Positions 1 to 6,399 of a stretch of DNA of 16,408 bases are shown piece after piece. Position 1 is the stretch's first letter. Each line of letters starts with the position of its first letter. The DNA lies in assembly GCA_035542155.1 (NCBI GenBank), contig DATKLX010000036.1, positions 1 to 16,408 of the forward strand. The letters are read 5' to 3'. Position numbers and translations under genes: made by a program. This DNA comes from DATKLX01 sp035542155. Its GTDB lineage: Bacteria; Chloroflexota; Anaerolineae; Anaerolineales; Anaerolineaceae. The notes beneath the pieces are model-generated. The model was not told the DNA's origin, searched no databases, and saw nothing but the letters and a program-made list of their open reading frames with translations.

Positions 1-101
1 TGTGGCTTAGCCCACCATCCTCTTTCATGGAGAAAAACTGCCTGGCCGATTTTTCCCAATTCGCCTACCAATCTTGGGACAAACACGAAAAAAGATAAGC
101 A

Positions 102-130
102 TTGACAAAACAGTCCCCACCCGGTACACT
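102..130 (+). promoter_or_regulatory. Promoter of the his operon
   Basis: The sequence shows a perfect -35 hexamer TTGACA at 102-107, a 17-base spacer, and a -10 hexamer TACACT at 125-130 (4 of 6 consensus positions). This is the best housekeeping sigma-70 promoter in the window. Transcription would be expected to start about 6-8 bases after the -10, at roughly 136-138, directly at the ATG of the leader peptide. Start-site placement is inferred from spacing only. Confidence 0.8.
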
Positions 131-137
131 ATACCCA

Positions 138-191
138 ATGACAGCCCTGATTTGCGTTCTCCATCACCATACCAACCTCCCCCCCATCTGA
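138..191 (+). CDS. hisL: His operon leader peptide (17 aa, three consecutive His codons)
   Basis: This short open frame reads MTALICVLHHHTNLPPI, then TGA at 189-191. The three adjacent His codons CAT CAC CAT are at 162-170. His is a rare residue, so a run of three in a tiny frame between a strong promoter and a terminator, just upstream of hisG, is the signature of a histidine attenuator leader. There is no Shine-Dalgarno sequence before the ATG, and the promoter puts the transcript start within a base or two of it, so translation is probably leaderless. The peptide itself likely has no function; ribosome stalling at the His codons when charged tRNA-His is scarce would be its role. Function is inferred by analogy with enterobacterial his leaders; the sequence is not a homologue I recognise. 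Confidence 0.78.
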   Translation: MTALICVLHHHTNLPPI

Positions 192-239
192 CCGGAGGTC
201 TGGTTCGGTATACCTGTCAAAAACCAAAAAGCCCCCCGG
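169..239 (+). promoter_or_regulatory. Attenuator: alternative leader RNA hairpins (pause and antiterminator)
   Basis: Two mutually exclusive pairings can be drawn by hand. In the first, 175-180 (ACCTCC) pairs with 194-199 (GGAGGT), extended by 169-173 (ATACC) with 207-211 (GGTAT). In the second, 192-198 (CCGGAGG) pairs with 233-239 (CCCCCGG, one A-C mismatch) and 201-205 (TGGTT) pairs with 222-226 (AACCA); this uses up the 5' arm of the terminator. A ribosome stalled on the His codons at 162-170 would cover roughly up to base 180, freeing the 192-205 segment to form the antiterminator. A ribosome that reaches the TGA at 189-191 would cover that segment and let the terminator form. The geometry matches classical attenuation; no folding energies were computed. 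Confidence 0.65.
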
Positions 240-256
240 CAGCGGGGGGCTTTTCT
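227..256 (+). terminator. Intrinsic terminator in the his leader
   Basis: A strong GC stem GCCCCCC (231-237) pairs with GGGGGGC (244-250), extended by AAAA (227-230) with TTTT (251-254), around a six-base loop GGCAGC. The 3' side runs into TTTTCTAT. It lies before hisG and after the leader peptide, so as a plain terminator it would shut off the operon. Its position makes sense as a conditional attenuator. Confidence 0.85.
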
Positions 257-278
257 ATATCCAGACCAGGAGCGAGCG

Positions 279-1286
279 ATGCCGCAACCCGACGAGCGAA
301 GAATCCGCATTTCTCTACCATCCAAAGGCCGTCTTTCTGAAGACAGCCTGGCCTTTCTCTCGGCCTGCGGGTTGAGCGTTTACAAGCCCAACCCGCGCCA
401 GTACGAAGCCGTGATCCCGGCGCTTCCCGGGCTCCACGTACTCTTTCAGCGCCCGGCGGACATCGTGGTCAGCGTGCGCGAAGGCAGCGTCGACTTCGGC
501 ATCACCGGCCTGGACGTGGTCGCCGAGCGGCGCGGCGAGAACGGGGACGTGCTCGTCCTCCACGATGCGCTGGGGTTTGGGGACTGCACGCTCAGCCTGG
601 CCATCCCCGAGACCTGGGAAACCATCACCCGCGTGGAGCACCTGGCTGGCCGCAGCGCGTCGCTTGGCCGTCCGCTGCGGGTGGCGACCAAATACCCTTA
701 TCTGACCGGGCGCTTCCTCGACGGCTGCGGCTTGGCCTACACCTTAATCGCCGCGGATGGGACGCTCGAGACCGCCCCGGCGATCGGCTACGCCGACCTG
801 ATTTGCGACATCGTTTCCTCCGGTCAGACGCTGCGTGACAACCGCCTGCGCCCGCTCGAGGACGGTATTCTGCTGATCTCTCAGGCAGCCCTGATCGCCA
901 ATTTCCAATCGCTCAAGTCCAATCCCGAGGCGCTGCGCATCGCCCGCACTCTGCTCGAATTCTTCGAAGCCCACCTGCGCGCCAGTGAAAACCTGGCCAT
1001 TTTTGCCAACATGCGCGGCCGCTCCCCCGAGGAGATCGCCGGGCGCATCTTGGACCGTAGCACCTTGCGCGGGCTGCAAGGGCCGACCATCTCGCGGGTG
1101 CTCGTCCAGGGTGAGGAGCAGAACTGGTACGCGGTCAACCTGATCGTCCGCCGGGACCAGATCTTCCAGGCCATCACCGAGCTGCGCGAGATCGGCGGGA
1201 GCGGCGTGGTCGTCCTCCCGGTGACCTACATCTTCGACGAAGAGCCGACCCGCTACACTGCCATGCTCAAAGCTTTGGAAGCATAG
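279..1286 (+). CDS. hisG: ATP phosphoribosyltransferase, long form with regulatory domain (HisG)
   Basis: HisG catalyses the first committed step of histidine synthesis, joining ATP and PRPP to give phosphoribosyl-ATP in the cytoplasm. The 335-residue protein carries the family signature at about 164-182 (E-x5-G-YAD-x2-CDIVSSGQTL), which includes the PRPP-binding loop. The C-terminal part, about 260-335 (SRVLVQGEEQNWYAVNLIV onward), corresponds to the ACT-like histidine-binding domain of the long form, so feedback inhibition by histidine is expected and no HisZ partner is needed. The ATG at 279 has AGGAG at 268-272, six bases upstream. It is the first structural gene after the attenuator, and its TAG stop overlaps the AGGAGG ribosome site of hisD. 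The protein is somewhat longer than most long forms (about 290-300); a short loop near residues 120-132 may account for part of this. Confidence 0.96.
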   Translation: MPQPDERRIRISLPSKGRLSEDSLAFLSACGLSVYKPNPRQYEAVIPALPGLHVLFQRPADIVVSVREGSVDFGITGLDVVAERRGENGDVLVLHDALGFGDCTLSLAIPETWETITRVEHLAGRSASLGRPLRVATKYPYLTGRFLDGCGLAYTLIAADGTLETAPAIGYADLICDIVSSGQTLRDNRLRPLEDGILLISQAALIANFQSLKSNPEALRIARTLLEFFEAHLRASENLAIFANMRGRSPEEIAGRILDRSTLRGLQGPTISRVLVQGEEQNWYAVNLIVRRDQIFQAITELREIGGSGVVVLPVTYIFDEEPTRYTAMLKALEA

Positions 1287-1294
1287 GAGGGGCG

Positions 1295-2617
1295 ATGTTC
1301 AACATCTACGACCTGGAGACCGCCCAGAAAACGATCCTGCGCCGGACCGGCCTGGAAGATGCGGCCATCCCTGAGGCGCTGGCCCGGAGCATCGCTGCCC
1401 GTTTTGGCGAGCCGCTCTCCCCGGCCCAGGCGGTCGAGCACATCCTCCGCGATGTGCGCCAGGAAGGCGACCCGGCCCTCGCCCGCTGGACCCGGATCCT
1501 CGACGGTGCGGTCCCCGCCGCCTTCCGCGTCCCCTCTGCCGAGCTGCGCCAGGGGCTGGAGGAGCTGCCCCCCGCCCTGCGCTCTGCCCTGGAGCAAGCC
1601 GCGGACCGTATCCGCCGTTTCTACGACCGCCAGCCGCGAACCTCCTGGGTGACGCAAGAGCTGGGTGGCACGCTGGGACAGTTGGTTCGCCCCATCCATC
1701 GCGTGGGGTTGTACGTCCCCGCCGGGACCGCGCCGCTCCCCTCCAGCGTGCTGATGACGGCGATCCCCGCTCAGGTGGCCGGCGTGCCCGAGATCGCCCT
1801 GGTCGCCCCGCCCCGGCAGGGTACGGGTAAGATCGCCCCGGTGATCCTGGCCGCGGCAGCGCTTATTGGGCTGGACGAGGTTTATGCCGTGGGTGGGGCC
1901 CAGGCCATCGCCGCCCTGGCCTATGGCACGCAATCCATCCCGGTCGTGGACAAGATCTACGGCCCGGGCAACCTTTTCGTCACCCTGGCCAAGCGCCAGG
2001 TCTTTGGAACAGTCGGCATCGACGGGATCGCCGGCCCAACCGAGACCGTAGTCATCGCCGATGGCGCAGCGCGGCCGGCCTGGGTCGCCGCAGACCTGCT
2101 CGCCCAAGCCGAACACGATGTGCTGGCTTCGGCGATCCTGCTCACCCCCTCGCGCAAGCTGGCCGAGGCCGTCCAGGTCGAAGTGGCCCAACAGGTGGAA
2201 AACCTCAGCCGGGCAAGCGTCATCGCCGCCTCGCTCCCCGCTCGCGGCGGAGCGGTGATCACCCGCGACCTGGAGCAGTCCGTCGAGCTCGCCAACCGCT
2301 ACGCTCCCGAGCACCTTTGCCTGGCGGTCCAGGACCCCTGGCGCTGGACGGAGAAGGTCAGCGCGGCAGGCGGGGTCTTTCTCGGCGAACACTCCGGCGA
2401 GGTTCTCGGTGATTACGTCGCCGGTCCCAGCCACGTCATGCCCACTGGCGGCTCGGCCCGCTTTGCCTCAGCGCTCAACGTGTGGGACTTCGTGCGCGTG
2501 GTCAGCCTGATCGCCCTCGATCCCCGGACCGCCGCCGAGATTTCCCCCGCCGCGGCGGCCATTGCGGCCGCTGAAGGCCTCGATGCCCACGCCAGCGCCG
2601 CGGAGAAACGCCTGTGA
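1295..2617 (+). CDS. hisD: Histidinol dehydrogenase (HisD)
   Basis: HisD performs the last two steps, oxidising L-histidinol through histidinal to L-histidine with two NAD+ and a bound zinc ion. At 440 residues it has the normal family length. Visible landmarks are the conserved AGTAPLPSSVLMTAIPAQVAG stretch (from about 143), YGPGNLFVTLAKR (222-234), the zinc-ligand pair in LLAQAEHD (Q271, H274), the catalytic base pair in YAPEHL (E339, H340), D373 in GDYVAG, and H432 near the C terminus. By family knowledge these correspond to the E. coli zinc ligands and Glu326/His327. AGGAGG at 1285-1290 sits five bases before the ATG. The gene overlaps hisC by four bases (GTGA), which suggests translational coupling. 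All key residues are present. Confidence 0.97.
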   Translation: MFNIYDLETAQKTILRRTGLEDAAIPEALARSIAARFGEPLSPAQAVEHILRDVRQEGDPALARWTRILDGAVPAAFRVPSAELRQGLEELPPALRSALEQAADRIRRFYDRQPRTSWVTQELGGTLGQLVRPIHRVGLYVPAGTAPLPSSVLMTAIPAQVAGVPEIALVAPPRQGTGKIAPVILAAAALIGLDEVYAVGGAQAIAALAYGTQSIPVVDKIYGPGNLFVTLAKRQVFGTVGIDGIAGPTETVVIADGAARPAWVAADLLAQAEHDVLASAILLTPSRKLAEAVQVEVAQQVENLSRASVIAASLPARGGAVITRDLEQSVELANRYAPEHLCLAVQDPWRWTEKVSAAGGVFLGEHSGEVLGDYVAGPSHVMPTGGSARFASALNVWDFVRVVSLIALDPRTAAEISPAAAAIAAAEGLDAHASAAEKRL

Positions 2618-3723
2618 AAATCCCCGAACGCTTTCACGCCTTCCCGCCCTATACCCCTATCGAGCCGTTCGAGGTCCTATCTTTCCGCCTGGGGCGGGCC
2701 CCGAACGAAATCGTCAAGCTGGACGCCAACGAGAACCCTTACGGTCCCTCTCCCCTTGCCCTCCAGGCCCTGGCCCGGCTGAGCTTCGCGCACATCTACC
2801 CGGACCCGGAGAGCCGCGCCCTGCGCGCCGCCCTGGCCGGGTTCACTGGCATCCCCATGGAAAACCTTCTCGCCGGCTCCGGCGCCGACGAGCTCATCGA
2901 CCTGATCCTGCGCGCCCTGCTCGAACCGGGTGACAGAGTCGTCATCTGCCCGCCAACCTTTGGCATGTACGCCTTCGACGCGCGCCTCAACGCCGGCCAG
3001 GTGATCGAGGTCAACCGGCGCGCCGATTTTTCCCTCGACGTCGACGCGATTTGCGCGGCAGTCCGCCGTGAGCAGCCCAGGGTGCTGTTCCTCGCCGTGC
3101 CCAATAACCCGGACGGCAGCCTGCCTCTCCCGGAAGAAATTGAGGCGCTGCTCGGCCTCCCGGACGTGCTCGTCGTCCTGGATGAAGCCTACATCGAGTT
3201 TTCTGCCGCAGGCGGACGCCTGGGCGAGCGGCTGACCCGCATCGGGCAGGTCAGCCAGCGCGACAACCTGATCGTCCTGCGAACCTTCAGCAAGTGGGCC
3301 GGCCTGGCCGGGCTGCGCGTGGGCTACGGAGCTTTTCCCGCCTGGCTGACCCCGGTCCTCTGGAAGATCAAGCAGCCCTACAACGTCAGTGTCGCCGCCA
3401 GCGCCGCGGCGATCGCCTCTCTGGACGATCTCGACGTGCTGGCCGGCCGGGTGGAGCTGTTGAAGCAGGAACGCTCCCGCCTGTTCCAGAAGCTTAGCGC
3501 AATCCCGTACCTGCAACCAGTCCCATCCCAGGCCAACTTTATCCTCAACCGGGTAGCCGGTGTGGCGGCCCCGGATCTGAAAAACGACCTGGCCGGGCAG
3601 GGTATCCTCGTCCGTTATTACCACACTCCCCTGCTCGCCGACGCGGTGCGCGTCAGCGTGGGCCGCCCACTGGATACCGATGCTCTGATCGCTGCCCTGG
3701 AGGCAGTGGAGGTGAACCCGTGA
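2614..3723 (+). CDS. hisC: Histidinol-phosphate aminotransferase (HisC)
   Basis: HisC is a PLP-dependent fold-type I aminotransferase that converts imidazole-acetol phosphate and glutamate to L-histidinol phosphate. The 369-residue product shows the family pattern in order: LDANENPYGPS (36-46), YPDPES (62-67), GSGADELIDL (88-97), PTFGMY (114-119), AVPNNPDGS (161-169), the cofactor-binding Asp in VLDEAYIEF (D190), and the Schiff-base lysine in TFSKWAGLAGLRVGYG (K227). It starts with GTG at 2614, overlapping the hisD stop by four bases, and ends in another GTGA overlap with the next gene. Related aminotransferases share this fold, but the position inside the his operon settles the assignment. 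Confidence 0.96.
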   Translation: MKIPERFHAFPPYTPIEPFEVLSFRLGRAPNEIVKLDANENPYGPSPLALQALARLSFAHIYPDPESRALRAALAGFTGIPMENLLAGSGADELIDLILRALLEPGDRVVICPPTFGMYAFDARLNAGQVIEVNRRADFSLDVDAICAAVRREQPRVLFLAVPNNPDGSLPLPEEIEALLGLPDVLVVLDEAYIEFSAAGGRLGERLTRIGQVSQRDNLIVLRTFSKWAGLAGLRVGYGAFPAWLTPVLWKIKQPYNVSVAASAAAIASLDDLDVLAGRVELLKQERSRLFQKLSAIPYLQPVPSQANFILNRVAGVAAPDLKNDLAGQGILVRYYHTPLLADAVRVSVGRPLDTDALIAALEAVEVNP

Positions 3724-4886
3724 GAATCGCGCTGGTCCTTTACCCCGCCTGCGATCCGGCCGACCTGGCCGGACTGGTCGAGCCGCTGGCCCGCCTGGAC
3801 GACCGCTACCCGGCCCAGATCGAATACTGCGCCCCACTTGGAAGCGATCCGCCCAGCGAGCCCATCCGCCCCACCCACATCGGTGAGCCGCTGGAAGGGT
3901 ACGATGCCCTGGTCGTCCCCGGCGGGCCTGGCGCCGAACGCATGGCCGCCGATCCCGCTTTTCTCGGCTGGCTGGGTACCGCCAGAGAGATCCCCCTGCG
4001 CGCCGCGGTGGGCGGCGGAGCTGCGCTCCTCGCTTCCGCGGGGCTGCTGGTCCGTCCGGTGGGACAGCGCTCCTACCGCGAACCGCTCGATCCTACCGAC
4101 GGCTATCCCCGGCACGAGCGCTTTCTCCTCGCCCCGGGTATCTTGCTTGCTCAGGATCGGTCCACAGCGCTCGACCTGGGCGTCCAGCTTTGCGAGCAGT
4201 TGTTTGGCCCGCAAGCGCGCGACGCGGTTCTCTCACGGATGAGTGGGCCGGTTTCCAGCGCGGGGGGCAGTGTGGAGATCGCGCCCGCGCCCGGCGCCCG
4301 AAAAGCCGCCGTAGAACGAATCACCAGCGAGACCCGGGTGCGCGTCGCCCTCGACCTGGACGGCAGTGGCCGGCGCGAGGTCGACACCGGCCTGGGCTTC
4401 CTCGATCACATGCTCGACCAGTTGGCCCTCCACGGCCTGTTCGACCTGGAAGTCCAGGCGAAAGGGGACATGCACGTCGACCCGCACCACACCATGGAAG
4501 ACGTCGCCCTGGCGCTTGGAGCGGCTTTCCAGCAGGCGCTAGGCGAGCGCAGGGGTATCGTCCGCATGGGCTCGGGGCTGGTGCCCATGGACGAAAGCCT
4601 GGCCCAGGTGGTCGTCGATCTCTCGGGGCGGCCTTACGCCATGATCCAGGTGGACTGGCAGGCTCCGCTCCTCGGTGCGATCCCCACCAGCCTCTTCACC
4701 CATTTCCTCGAATCCTTCGCCGTTCAGGCGCGCTGCAATCTGCACGTCAGGGTGCTCTCCGGCCGCGACGACCACCACATGGCCGAGGCGATCTTCAAAG
4801 CCCTGGGCCGCGCCCTGGAAGCCGCGGTCCGCATCGACCCCCGCCGGAGCGGGCAGGTTCCATCTACTAAGGGGATACTTTATTGA
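3720..4886 (+). CDS. hisB: DJ-1/PfpI-like domain fused to imidazoleglycerol-phosphate dehydratase (HisB)
   Basis: The C-terminal half (about 195-388) is a complete HisB dehydratase, which converts imidazoleglycerol phosphate to imidazole-acetol phosphate. Its metal-binding motifs are visible: GFLDHMLDQLALHG (226-239), DPHHTMEDV (254-262) and DDHHMAEAIFKA (350-361), with the C-terminal STKG. The N-terminal half (about 1-170) resembles the DJ-1/PfpI/glutamine-amidotransferase-like fold: YDALVVPGGPGA at 61-72 and a nucleophile-elbow-like AAVGGGAALLASAGLL at 95-110. In active family members a Cys stands where this protein has G98, and the usual downstream His is also not evident, so this half is probably not an enzyme. 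The first half is not the HAD phosphatase that is fused to HisB in E. coli. No stop or frameshift separates the halves. An internal ATG at 4239 (residue 174) could give a free dehydratase but has no convincing ribosome site. GTG start at 3720 overlaps hisC. Confidence 0.92.
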   Translation: MRIALVLYPACDPADLAGLVEPLARLDDRYPAQIEYCAPLGSDPPSEPIRPTHIGEPLEGYDALVVPGGPGAERMAADPAFLGWLGTAREIPLRAAVGGGAALLASAGLLVRPVGQRSYREPLDPTDGYPRHERFLLAPGILLAQDRSTALDLGVQLCEQLFGPQARDAVLSRMSGPVSSAGGSVEIAPAPGARKAAVERITSETRVRVALDLDGSGRREVDTGLGFLDHMLDQLALHGLFDLEVQAKGDMHVDPHHTMEDVALALGAAFQQALGERRGIVRMGSGLVPMDESLAQVVVDLSGRPYAMIQVDWQAPLLGAIPTSLFTHFLESFAVQARCNLHVRVLSGRDDHHMAEAIFKALGRALEAAVRIDPRRSGQVPSTKGILY

Positions 4887-5509
4887 TGTCACAGGTATTG
4901 CTCGTCGATGCCGGCACCGGCAATCTCCATTCCGTCCACCACGCGCTGCTCCACCTGGGCTGCCAGGTCATGCTGACCGCCGACCCCGAGCTGGTCCGCC
5001 GGGGCGGGCGGATTCTGCTCCCCGGCGTGGGCGCGTTTGGCGCTTTCATGGACGGGCTGCGCCAGCGCGGGCTCGACCTGGCCCTGCAGGAAGCCATTCA
5101 GCGCGGGAATCCACTCCTGGGCATCTGCGTGGGAATGCAGGCCCTGCTCGAAACCGGCGAAGAGATGGGCGAGCGCCCCGGGCTGGGCATCCTCCCCGGA
5201 CGGGTGACCCGTTTCCCCGAACGGCCGGGCCTGAAAATCCCCCACACCGGCTGGAACCAGTTCTGGCCCCAGGCGCCTTCTCCCCTCTTCGCCGGGATGC
5301 CGGATGGCCCTTACGCCTATTTCAACCACTCGTATTACTGCGCGCTGGCCCACCCGCAGGACGCCATCGCCTGCACCGGGTATGGGATCCAGTTTGCCAG
5401 CGTCCTGCAGCGCGAAAACGTCTGCGGGATCCAGTTCCACCCGGAAAAGAGCCAGAAAATCGGCCTGCGACTCCTGGCCAACTTTATCGGCGAAGCAGAG
5501 CTGCCATGA
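4886..5509 (+). CDS. hisH: Imidazole glycerol phosphate synthase, glutaminase subunit (HisH)
   Basis: HisH hydrolyses glutamine and passes ammonia to HisF in the IGP synthase complex. The 207-residue class I amidotransferase has the catalytic triad: the nucleophile in LGICVGMQ (C81) and the pair in IQFHPEKS (H185, E187). The N-terminal VDAGTGNLHSV and the oxyanion-region PGVGAFGAFM are also typical. I chose the ATG at 4886, which overlaps the hisB stop by one base (TGATG) and has AAGGGG at 4869-4874; a TTG one codon upstream is possible. It overlaps hisA by four bases (ATGA at 5506-5509). Unlike the DJ-1-like domain in the preceding gene, this amidotransferase has all its active-site residues. 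Confidence 0.96.
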   Translation: MSQVLLVDAGTGNLHSVHHALLHLGCQVMLTADPELVRRGGRILLPGVGAFGAFMDGLRQRGLDLALQEAIQRGNPLLGICVGMQALLETGEEMGERPGLGILPGRVTRFPERPGLKIPHTGWNQFWPQAPSPLFAGMPDGPYAYFNHSYYCALAHPQDAIACTGYGIQFASVLQRENVCGIQFHPEKSQKIGLRLLANFIGEAELP

Positions 5510-6288
5510 GCGTCGCCTTCACCATTTTCCCCGCGATCGACCTGCGCCGCGGACAGGTGGTCCGCCTGCAGATGGGCGACCCGGTCCGCCAGACCACGTA
5601 CAGCTCCGACCCGGCCGCCGCAGCCCGCCGTTGGATCGCGAGCGGCGCGCGCTGGCTGCACCTGGTCAACCTGGACGGCGCTTTCGGCGAAGGCGACCGG
5701 GCGAATCTGCTGGCCCTCGAAGGCGTGGTCCACGAAGCCGCTGCAGGTGGAGCCCGGGTCCAGTTTGGCGGCGGCTTGCGTTCCCGAGAGGGCTTGCGGC
5801 GCGCCATCGACCTGGGAATTGCCCGGGTAGTCCTGGGCACGGCCGCCATCGAGCAGCCGGACCTGCTCGCCTGGGCCCTGGACACATGGGGGCCGGAGCG
5901 GGTAGCGGTCAGCATCGACGCCCAGGATGGCTGGGTCAGGGTCCACGGTTGGGCGGAAAGCAGCGGGCTGCGCGACCTGGACCTGGCCCTCACTCTCGCC
6001 GGGCAGGGCCTGGAATGGCTGGTCTTCACCGATATCGCCCGCGACGGCCTCGGGCGCGGCCTCAATCTGGTGCGCACCGCCGACCTGGCCCAGGCTTCGA
6101 GATTGAACGTGATTGCCTCCGGCGGGGTTCACTCCCTGGCGGACGTGGACGGCGCCCGCGCCGCAGGTCTCTCCGGCGTCATCGTCGGCCGGGCCCTGTA
6201 CGATGGAAGCATTGACCCAAAGCAACTATTTTCACCAAAGAAATCCCAGAGAACGGAGAACAGAGAGCAGGGAGCAGTCCAAGAATAG
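5506..6288 (+). CDS. hisA: ProFAR isomerase (HisA)
   Basis: HisA is a (beta/alpha)8-barrel that performs the Amadori rearrangement of ProFAR to PRFAR. The 260-residue protein has the first catalytic Asp in FPAIDLRRG (D12), the second in the strand VSIDAQDGWVRVHGW (D138), TDIARDG (175-181), and phosphate-binding glycines in FGGGLR (87-92) and ASGGV (204-208). The barrel ends near residue 242 (ALYDGSIDPKQLF). The last 18 or so residues (SPKKSQRTENREQ...) are unlike any HisA tail I know and are encoded by a short dispersed DNA repeat that also occurs at 15960-16005. The tail is thus probably an accidental extension. ATG at 5506 overlaps the hisH stop; a 111-base gap to hisF follows. Confidence 0.96.
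   Translation: MSVAFTIFPAIDLRRGQVVRLQMGDPVRQTTYSSDPAAAARRWIASGARWLHLVNLDGAFGEGDRANLLALEGVVHEAAAGGARVQFGGGLRSREGLRRAIDLGIARVVLGTAAIEQPDLLAWALDTWGPERVAVSIDAQDGWVRVHGWAESSGLRDLDLALTLAGQGLEWLVFTDIARDGLGRGLNLVRTADLAQASRLNVIASGGVHSLADVDGARAAGLSGVIVGRALYDGSIDPKQLFSPKKSQRTENREQGAVQE
6231..6278 (+). repeat. Dispersed CACAGAG-type repeat, copy 1 (inside the 3' end of hisA)
   Basis: This stretch begins TTCACCA and closes with a 26-base purine-rich segment (6253-6278) that matches 15980-16005 at 23 of 26 positions; both copies begin TTCACCA. It lies at the end of the hisA reading frame and encodes its odd tail. It is neither a CRISPR unit nor a recognisable insertion sequence. Confidence 0.7.
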
Positions 6289-6314
6289 CTGGCTGCCTTA
6301 TCTATCAGATAACC

Positions 6315-6357
6315 CATTGACTTAGATACGGTTCTCGGCCGAAGGTCGGTTCTCGTT
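6315..6357 (+). repeat. CGGTTCTCG-type intergenic repeat, copy 1 (hisA-hisF gap)
   Basis: It starts CCCATTGAC and contains CGGTTCTCGG, CCGAAGGTCGG and a further GTTCTCG. The same order (CCCATTGAC, a spacer, ACGG, CCGAAGGTCGG, TCTCG) recurs at 11442-11478, about 5 kb away. CGGTTCTCG units also recur before the ABC transporter. The gap carries no clear promoter or terminator. Confidence 0.65.
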
Positions 6358-6361
6358 TTTT

Positions 6362-6396
6362 CTCAGTGGTCTCTGTGTGCTCTGTGGTAAAGGTTT
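6362..6396 (-). repeat. CACAGAG-type repeat, inverted copy, before hisF
   Basis: Read on the - strand this is a series of CACAGAG-like units: TACCACAGAG, CACACAGAG, then CACTGAG. It resembles the segments at 7172-7191 and 15960-15971 in the opposite orientation. It sits directly against the hisF start, and no clear Shine-Dalgarno sequence remains there; the bases before the ATG are AAAGGTTTTTT. Confidence 0.6.
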
Positions 6397-6399
6397 TTT

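Noticed and set aside
1..101. Possible end of an upstream gene
   Set aside because: No frame with family-like sequence could be recognised in these bases.
137..256. T-box riboswitch controlling hisG
   Set aside because: The leader is only about 140 bases before hisG, lacks a T-box consensus and stem I, and contains a His-rich leader peptide instead.
74..340. 88-codon frame across the his promoter and leader
   Set aside because: It begins before the promoter, runs through the terminator and into hisG in another frame; the leader peptide and hisG explain the region.
1253..2434. Open frame of 393 codons on the - strand across hisD
   Set aside because: Antisense shadow of hisD; no recognisable domain, and hisD has all catalytic residues.
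4675..5505. Upstream extension of the hisA frame by 277 codons
   Set aside because: It overlaps hisB and hisH in another frame and translates to Arg/Pro-rich shadow sequence; the ATG at 5506 with ATGA overlap is the natural start.
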